From: Bacteroidota bacterium
Lineage (GTDB): Bacteria > Bacteroidota > Bacteroidia > Bacteroidales > Prolixibacteraceae
Direction: 5' to 3'
DNA length: 26,921 nucleotides
Assembly: GCA_023393265.1 (NCBI GenBank)
Contig: JAEWME010000210.1
Location: forward strand, 1-26,921
The position numbers and the translations under genes are program-made. The notes under the pieces are model-generated. The model did not search any database and had not been told where the DNA came from. It was given only the letters and a program-made list of their open reading frames with translations. Shown here piece after piece: positions 23,064 through 26,921 of this stretch; position 1 is the stretch's first letter, and each line of letters starts with the position of its first letter.

Positions 23064-24549
23064 AAATTTGTTCCCAACCATCGCGGTAGTTGTGCCTGAT
23101 CCACTCGTCGGCAGAAGCGAGCGCCGGAATGGTGTCGTACCGAGTGTCGAATTTGGGGTCGCCGTTCACAACCTGGAACTTATTGCTGGTGATTACCCTG
23201 ATTTTTTCGTCGTGGCCAATGTTTGTAAATTGCATATTTCGTCCGTCCCAAAGAAGCTTTTTCTGTAAATCCTGAAGCCTGACAGCCAAGACACCCATCA
23301 CAACCATTTCGTTGAGTGGACCTGCGTAGCTGAAATTAGAGCTTGCTTCAACCCGGTTTTCCTTGTTTTCTTTGGCCGCACGAATCCATTCCTGTTCGTG
23401 CCCATTGGTTTCGGCATTCGGTATTCTCCTGATAATTTTCTCAGGTTCGTTAAAATGAGCCATTTCGGAAGTGGGCAGCAGCGTTGGGTTCGACGCCGAC
23501 GATCCGCACATGATTTTACCTTTTGTTCCGTAGAAAATAGCGCCGCCACTCTCGTTGCCCATCGGTTCGCCGTCTTTCAGTTCGGCAGGGCGCTCCGGAA
23601 GAAAACCTCCGTCATACCAGGTTACTTTCACTCCGGGCATTGCCACCTTCGGTAAATTGTCCCGACGCGGAAACCAATAGGTCACTTTTTCTGCATTGGG
23701 TGCCGATTCATTGTTGATAGGAGTGGAGCTTCCCTCAACAGCTACCGGATATTGCAGCATCAGCGCTTTGAATACAGGGTCGAGGATGTGGCAGGCCATG
23801 TCGCCCAGTGCGCCGGTGCCGAAGTCCCACCATCCGCGCCAGTTCCACGGCGTATAAATTTCGTGGTAAGGACGAAATTTGGCAGGACCAATAAAAAGAT
23901 CCCAGTTCAGGCTCGACGGAACGCGCATCTTGTCGGTTGGTCGCTCCAGTCCCTGTGGCCATATCGGGCGGTTGGTCCAGGCTTCCACCGAAGTGATTTC
24001 ACCAATTGTTCCGGCCCATATCCATTCGCAGATTTTACGGATGCCCTCGCCCGAATTACCCTGGTTACCCATTTGCGTGGCAACGCCATATCTTTTGGCC
24101 GTTTCAGTAAGGATTCGCGACTCGTAAACGGTATGTGTCAGCGGTTTTTGCAGATAAACATGATGGCCAAGCTTCATTGCCATCAGGGCGGGCAGTGCGT
24201 GCGAGTGGTCTGGCGTTGCAATCATTACTGCATCAATGTCTTTTTGCTTGTCGAACATTACCCGGTAATCCTCGAACTTTGGTGCATTTGGCCATTTTCT
24301 GAAAGCATTTCTTCCGGCATATTTGGCGTCAACGTCGCAAAGGGCAACGATGTTTTCGGTGTCCATATTTGATAGGTTGTTGAAGCCCATTCCGCCAACA
24401 CCAATTCCCGCAATATTCAGTTTGTCGCTGGGAGCTTTGTGCCCCAATCCGGCAATAACTTTCGAAGGTAAAATGGTGACTGCTGTGGCCGCAAGGGCGG
24501 TTGTACTCAAAAAATTCCGGCGGCTGATGCGCGAACGATTGCTTTCCAT
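23062..24549 (-). CDS. Tat-exported Gfo/Idh/MocA-family oxidoreductase (copy 1)
   Basis: Probable NAD(P)-dependent oxidoreductase acting on sugars or glycosides outside the cytoplasm. A twin-arginine signal is clear (SRRNFLS, Arg10-Arg11, then a hydrophobic stretch to about residue 34). The nucleotide-binding motif GIGVGGMG lies at about 48-55, and QKP (134-136) replaces the usual EKP, keeping the catalytic Lys135. DMACHILDP supplies the His of the active site. The C-terminal half (WPQGLERP, FIGPAKFRPY, PWNWRGWW) is of the bacterial-type C-terminal domain seen in secreted members. It has 495 residues. It lies downstream of a paralogue that ends with a strong terminator, so it needs some read-through or its own promoter; I found none. 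Substrate unknown. Confidence 0.9.
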   Translation of the reverse strand: MESNRSRISRRNFLSTTALAATAVTILPSKVIAGLGHKAPSDKLNIAGIGVGGMGFNNLSNMDTENIVALCDVDAKYAGRNAFRKWPNAPKFEDYRVMFDKQKDIDAVMIATPDHSHALPALMAMKLGHHVYLQKPLTHTVYESRILTETAKRYGVATQMGNQGNSGEGIRKICEWIWAGTIGEITSVEAWTNRPIWPQGLERPTDKMRVPSSLNWDLFIGPAKFRPYHEIYTPWNWRGWWDFGTGALGDMACHILDPVFKALMLQYPVAVEGSSTPINNESAPNAEKVTYWFPRRDNLPKVAMPGVKVTWYDGGFLPERPAELKDGEPMGNESGGAIFYGTKGKIMCGSSASNPTLLPTSEMAHFNEPEKIIRRIPNAETNGHEQEWIRAAKENKENRVEASSNFSYAGPLNEMVVMGVLAVRLQDLQKKLLWDGRNMQFTNIGHDEKIRVITSNKFQVVNGDPKFDTRYDTIPALASADEWIRHNYRDGWEQI

Positions 24550-24634
24550 GGTGAAGTTGATTCAGAATTTATTGCTGTGAAAATAGGTATTCCCTGCAAA
24601 TTAAAAAAGAGAACGGGGCTGTAAGCAAAAAATG

Positions 24635-24669
24635 AAAAAAGGTGGATTCCTTTTCGAAATCCACCTTTT
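24635..24669 (-). terminator. Intrinsic terminator between the two oxidoreductase genes
   Basis: GGTGGATT (24641-24648) and AATCCACC (24658-24665) form an eight-pair stem with a nine-base loop. On the minus strand the hairpin is followed by TTTTTT (24640-24635), the classic form, and it sits 24 bp after the stop codon of copy 2. TTTT also follows on the plus strand, so it could work in both directions. Confidence 0.85.
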
Positions 24670-24692
24670 CAGTATATCCATTAAATAAACAA

Positions 24693-26198
24693 TTAAGCCG
24701 GCATTTCCGGGAGGCTCCACGGTTTGCGGTATGTGTGTTTAATGAGCTCGGCTGCAAATTCAGTTGCAGGAATCGGGTCGGTATATGTTTTGTTGAAAGT
24801 TGGGTGACCATCGTGAATTTTGAAACCATCTTCAATAACGATTCTGATTTTTTCATCATCAGAGATATTGGTGAATTTCATGTTCGGGCCATCCCATGCC
24901 AATTCTTTTTCGAGCGTTTGCAGGCGAACGGCCAGTACACCCATCACTACCATTTCGTTGAATGGTCCGGCTTCGCTGAAGTCGGATGCAGTTTTTACAC
25001 GGCTTTCCGGAGATTCTTTGCAAGCACGAACCCAATCCATTTCGTGAGAAGTGGCGATGCGACGACGGAATTTAGGAGCATTTTCAGGTTTCTCAACAGT
25101 TCCGTCCGGGCGAAGAATCCAGGGATTAACACCGTAGCAACCGCAAACCAGGATACCTTTTGTTCCGTGGAAGAAAACGCCACCGCCAGCGTCGTTTGGA
25201 TCTTTGCCGACCGGCCAGTTGGGAGGAAGCATCTGTTTGATACCACCGTCGAACCAGGAAACTTCTACCTGTGGAAGCGCTGCTCCTTTTTTCATTCCTT
25301 TCCATGCACGTTTTGGTGTTCTTGCCGGGAACGTCAATTTAACCGACTGGGCTGTAGGGGCGCAATCCTGAAGCAACAAAGTTGAATTTCCTTGTGCTTT
25401 AGTTGGGTAGCCCAGTTCGAGACCTACGAAAACCGGATGCAAAATATGGCAAGCCATATCGCCAAGTGCACCTGTACCGTAGTCCCACCATCCGCGCCAG
25501 TTCCATGGATGATAAATTTCGTTGTATGGGCGCATTTTGGCCGGACCAATAAACAAGTCCCAGTCGAGGGTTTCTGGAACCCACTGGCCTTGTTTTGGAG
25601 TCATCAAACCTTGGGGCCAGATTGGACGGTCGGTGAAAGCTTCAACTTTTTTCACTTCGCCAATTTCGCCGTTTGCAAGCCATTCGCAGGTGAGGTTAAC
25701 ACCTTCCTGAGAAGAGCCCTGGTTACCCATTTGGGTTGCAACATTGTATTTTGCAGCAAGTTTTGTGAGCAGGCGTGATTCGTAAACAGAGTGGGTTAAC
25801 GGTTTCTGCAGATACACGTTTTTTCCCATGGTGATGGCATGAGCCGCGGTGATACAGTGGGTGTGGTCGGCAGTTGCAATTACAACGCCATCGATCGATT
25901 TACCCAATTCGTCGTACATCACCCTCCAGTCTTTGTATTTTTTTGCATCGGGGAACATTTTGAAGCACCCTTCAGCATATTTCCAGTCGACGTCGCATAA
26001 GCCGACGATGTTTTCGGATGTAAGGTTCTTCAGGTTAGCGAAACCCATACCACCCACACCGATACCGGCGATATTCAATTTATCACTTGGCGCTTTATGG
26101 CCCAATCCGGCAATAACATTGCTGGGAAGAATAGTGGCTCCCGCAGCGGCTGCTGCCGAAGTAGCCAGAAATGATCTTCTGCTAAATTTGTTTTCCAT
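24693..26198 (-). CDS. Tat-exported Gfo/Idh/MocA-family oxidoreductase (copy 2)
   Basis: Paralogue of copy 1, 501 residues, with the same layout. The Tat signal is SRRSFLA (Arg7-Arg8), the dinucleotide motif GIGVGGMG lies at about 45-52, QKP at 131-133 includes catalytic Lys132, and DMACHILHP carries the active-site His. After the signal, the two copies share a nearly identical stretch from ILPS to GGMGF, and many blocks further on (WPQGL, FIGPAK, PWNWRGWWDYGTGALGD). Copy 2 carries an extra segment around LQDCAPTAQSVKLTFPARTP. It has its own promoter candidate and its own terminator, so it is probably a single-gene unit. A role in periplasmic sugar or glycoside redox chemistry is inferred from the family. 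Confidence 0.9.
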   Translation of the reverse strand: MENKFSRRSFLATSAAAAAGATILPSNVIAGLGHKAPSDKLNIAGIGVGGMGFANLKNLTSENIVGLCDVDWKYAEGCFKMFPDAKKYKDWRVMYDELGKSIDGVVIATADHTHCITAAHAITMGKNVYLQKPLTHSVYESRLLTKLAAKYNVATQMGNQGSSQEGVNLTCEWLANGEIGEVKKVEAFTDRPIWPQGLMTPKQGQWVPETLDWDLFIGPAKMRPYNEIYHPWNWRGWWDYGTGALGDMACHILHPVFVGLELGYPTKAQGNSTLLLQDCAPTAQSVKLTFPARTPKRAWKGMKKGAALPQVEVSWFDGGIKQMLPPNWPVGKDPNDAGGGVFFHGTKGILVCGCYGVNPWILRPDGTVEKPENAPKFRRRIATSHEMDWVRACKESPESRVKTASDFSEAGPFNEMVVMGVLAVRLQTLEKELAWDGPNMKFTNISDDEKIRIVIEDGFKIHDGHPTFNKTYTDPIPATEFAAELIKHTYRKPWSLPEMPA

Positions 26199-26262
26199 TG
26201 GTAATTAATTAAAATTTTGATTTAGGTATAATAATCGATTGTGCTTACTATAAAAAAGCTTT

Positions 26263-26294
26263 TAAAGGTAAAATTATCTGCCATAAACACCAAA
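26263..26294 (-). promoter_or_regulatory. Candidate promoter of oxidoreductase copy 2
   Basis: On the minus strand TTTG (26294-26291) is followed after exactly 20 bp by TACCTTTA (26270-26263), one base off the TAnnTTTG consensus. Transcription would start about 58 nt before the ATG at 26198. Both elements and the spacing fit Bacteroidota sigma factor recognition. Confidence 0.6.
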
Positions 26295-26329
26295 CCAAAA
26301 GCAGCAAGTTTTACAAGATTCATATACCT

Positions 26330-26379
26330 GGCTAAACGTGCTGGTTCCCTTTTGTTTAGCCTTAAGTTTTTTCTAAGGC
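26330..26379. repeat. Two overlapping stem-loops between divergent promoters
   Basis: GGCTAAAC (26330-26337) pairs perfectly with GTTTAGCC (26354-26361), loop 16 nt. GCCTTA (26359-26364) pairs with TAAGGC (26374-26379), loop 9 nt. The two share bases 26359-26361, so they cannot form together. They lie between the two divergent promoters, outside both predicted transcripts, so DNA-binding sites are more likely than attenuators. Confidence 0.4.
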
Positions 26380-26395
26380 ATAGCCGATTTCACAA

Positions 26396-26410
26396 ATAGC
26401 TTTTGTCTAT
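26396..26410. promoter_or_regulatory. Candidate OxyR half-site upstream of the peroxiredoxin
   Basis: ATAG-N7-CTAT is the core of the OxyR consensus, which consists of two such units separated by seven bases. The first unit is perfect here and ends 19 bp before the -33 TTTG of the peroxiredoxin promoter, where an activator would bind. The second unit, expected at 26418-26432, is degenerate. Peroxiredoxin genes are classical OxyR targets, which supports the reading; no OxyR gene lies in the window. Confidence 0.4.
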
Positions 26411-26429
26411 TCAGTATTGATAAATTCGA

Positions 26430-26461
26430 TTTGACAGGCGATGCAGCGCCACATATCTTTG
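26430..26461 (+). promoter_or_regulatory. Bacteroidota-type promoter of the peroxiredoxin gene
   Basis: TTTG (26430-26433), 20 bp, then TATCTTTG (26454-26461): both boxes match the TTTG / TAnnTTTG consensus with ideal spacing. The start of transcription would be near 26468, about 34 nt before the ATG at 26502. Confidence 0.8.
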
Positions 26462-26501
26462 TGGTCATCATTAACGAATCTTATTATTTAATACAGTTTA
26501 T

Positions 26502-26921
26502 ATGAAAACAATTGGAGAAAAATTTCCTGAATTTAAAAAGGAAGCCGTAGTATCGCTTGAGGCGGGCAAAGAGTTTAAAACACTTACCAATGTCGACATT
26601 GCTGGCAAGTGGACAGTATTCTTCTGGTGGCCGCTCGATTTCACTTTCGTTTGCCCAACCGAAATCGTTTCGTTCAACGAACACTTCGAAGAATTTGCCA
26701 AACGCAATGCCAACGTGGTAGGTGCTTCAATCGATTCACAGTTTGTACACCTTGCCTGGAGAAATAACCACCCGGGATTGAAAGGACTCAAATTCCCGAT
26801 GCTCGCCGATACCAGCAAATCGCTTTCTGAAGAACTCGGAATTCTCGAACCTGAAAATAAAATCGCTTACCGCGCTACATTCATTCTCGATCCGGAAGGA
26901 ACCATTCAGCATGTTTCGGTA
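26502..26921 (+). CDS. Peroxiredoxin (AhpC/Prx1 family), truncated by the window end
   Basis: Thiol peroxidase that reduces hydrogen peroxide and organic peroxides. The first 140 codons are present and open at the right edge; about 50 more residues are expected. The active site is complete: Pro44, Thr48 and the peroxidatic Cys51 in PLDFTFVCPTE, with Arg124 in AYRATFILDPEG. The surrounding WW and the segment ASIDSQFVHLAWRNNHPGLKGL recall the AhpC type that pairs with AhpD or a thioredoxin-like partner in mycobacteria, as opposed to the enterobacterial AhpC-AhpF type. The resolving Cys lies beyond the window. The promoter and a candidate OxyR site are upstream. Confidence 0.93.
   Translation, partial: MKTIGEKFPEFKKEAVVSLEAGKEFKTLTNVDIAGKWTVFFWWPLDFTFVCPTEIVSFNEHFEEFAKRNANVVGASIDSQFVHLAWRNNHPGLKGLKFPMLADTSKSLSEELGILEPENKIAYRATFILDPEGTIQHVSV

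Overview
The window looks like chromosomal DNA from a Bacteroidota bacterium, most likely class Bacteroidia. Several things point there: promoters of the TTTG / TAnnTTTG type instead of classical -35/-10 boxes, A-rich leaders without clear Shine-Dalgarno sites, an OprO/P-type porin, a SusD-free but Tat-rich set of Gfo/Idh/MocA oxidoreductases, and an ABC permease carrying M1-peptidase-like and golvesin-like domains. The family-level guess (Marinilabiliales/Prolixibacteraceae-like) is only an impression. I see no rRNA, tRNA, CRISPR array, insertion sequence or phage gene.

Region 1 (1-3990, minus strand) is a phosphate-uptake unit, read in the order porin, pstS, pstC, pstA. It runs off the left edge, where pstB would be expected. 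A TAnnTTTG promoter element without a recognisable TTTG partner, and a short palindrome upstream of it, suggest activator-dependent expression. Region 2 (4188-5276, plus) is a two-gene regulator unit: a Crp/Fnr-like protein followed 3 bp later by an Rrf2-family protein with four clustered cysteines. Its targets are unknown.

Region 3 (5308-20825, minus) is the most striking part: seven tightly packed genes forming one probable operon. In transcription order they are a stand-alone ABC ATPase; a giant ABC permease / inactive M1-peptidase-like / golvesin-like fusion; a TolC-type outer-membrane factor; a lipoprotein periplasmic adaptor; an RND permease; a 1572-residue protein fusing a complete RND permease to a membrane linker and a complete ABC ATPase; and a small ABC-2 permease. 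A full tripartite RND exporter is thus flanked by two ABC modules, and one ATPase is covalently attached to an RND pump. Moreover, the fused ATPase appears to have its first beta strand, including the adenine-stacking Tyr, separated from the rest by about 180 residues with four predicted membrane helices. This is my best candidate for an undescribed system: a combined ATP-driven and proton-driven machine. Its substrate cannot be read from the sequence.

Region 4 (21071-23011, plus) is an LtaS/sulfatase-fold membrane phosphotransferase. Region 5 (23062-26198, minus) holds two tandem, paralogous, Tat-exported Gfo/Idh/MocA oxidoreductases separated by a good intrinsic terminator. Region 6 (26430-26921, plus) is the start of a peroxiredoxin gene cut by the window edge, with a textbook Bacteroidota promoter and a candidate OxyR half-site just upstream. 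All protein calls come from reading motifs; no database search was possible.
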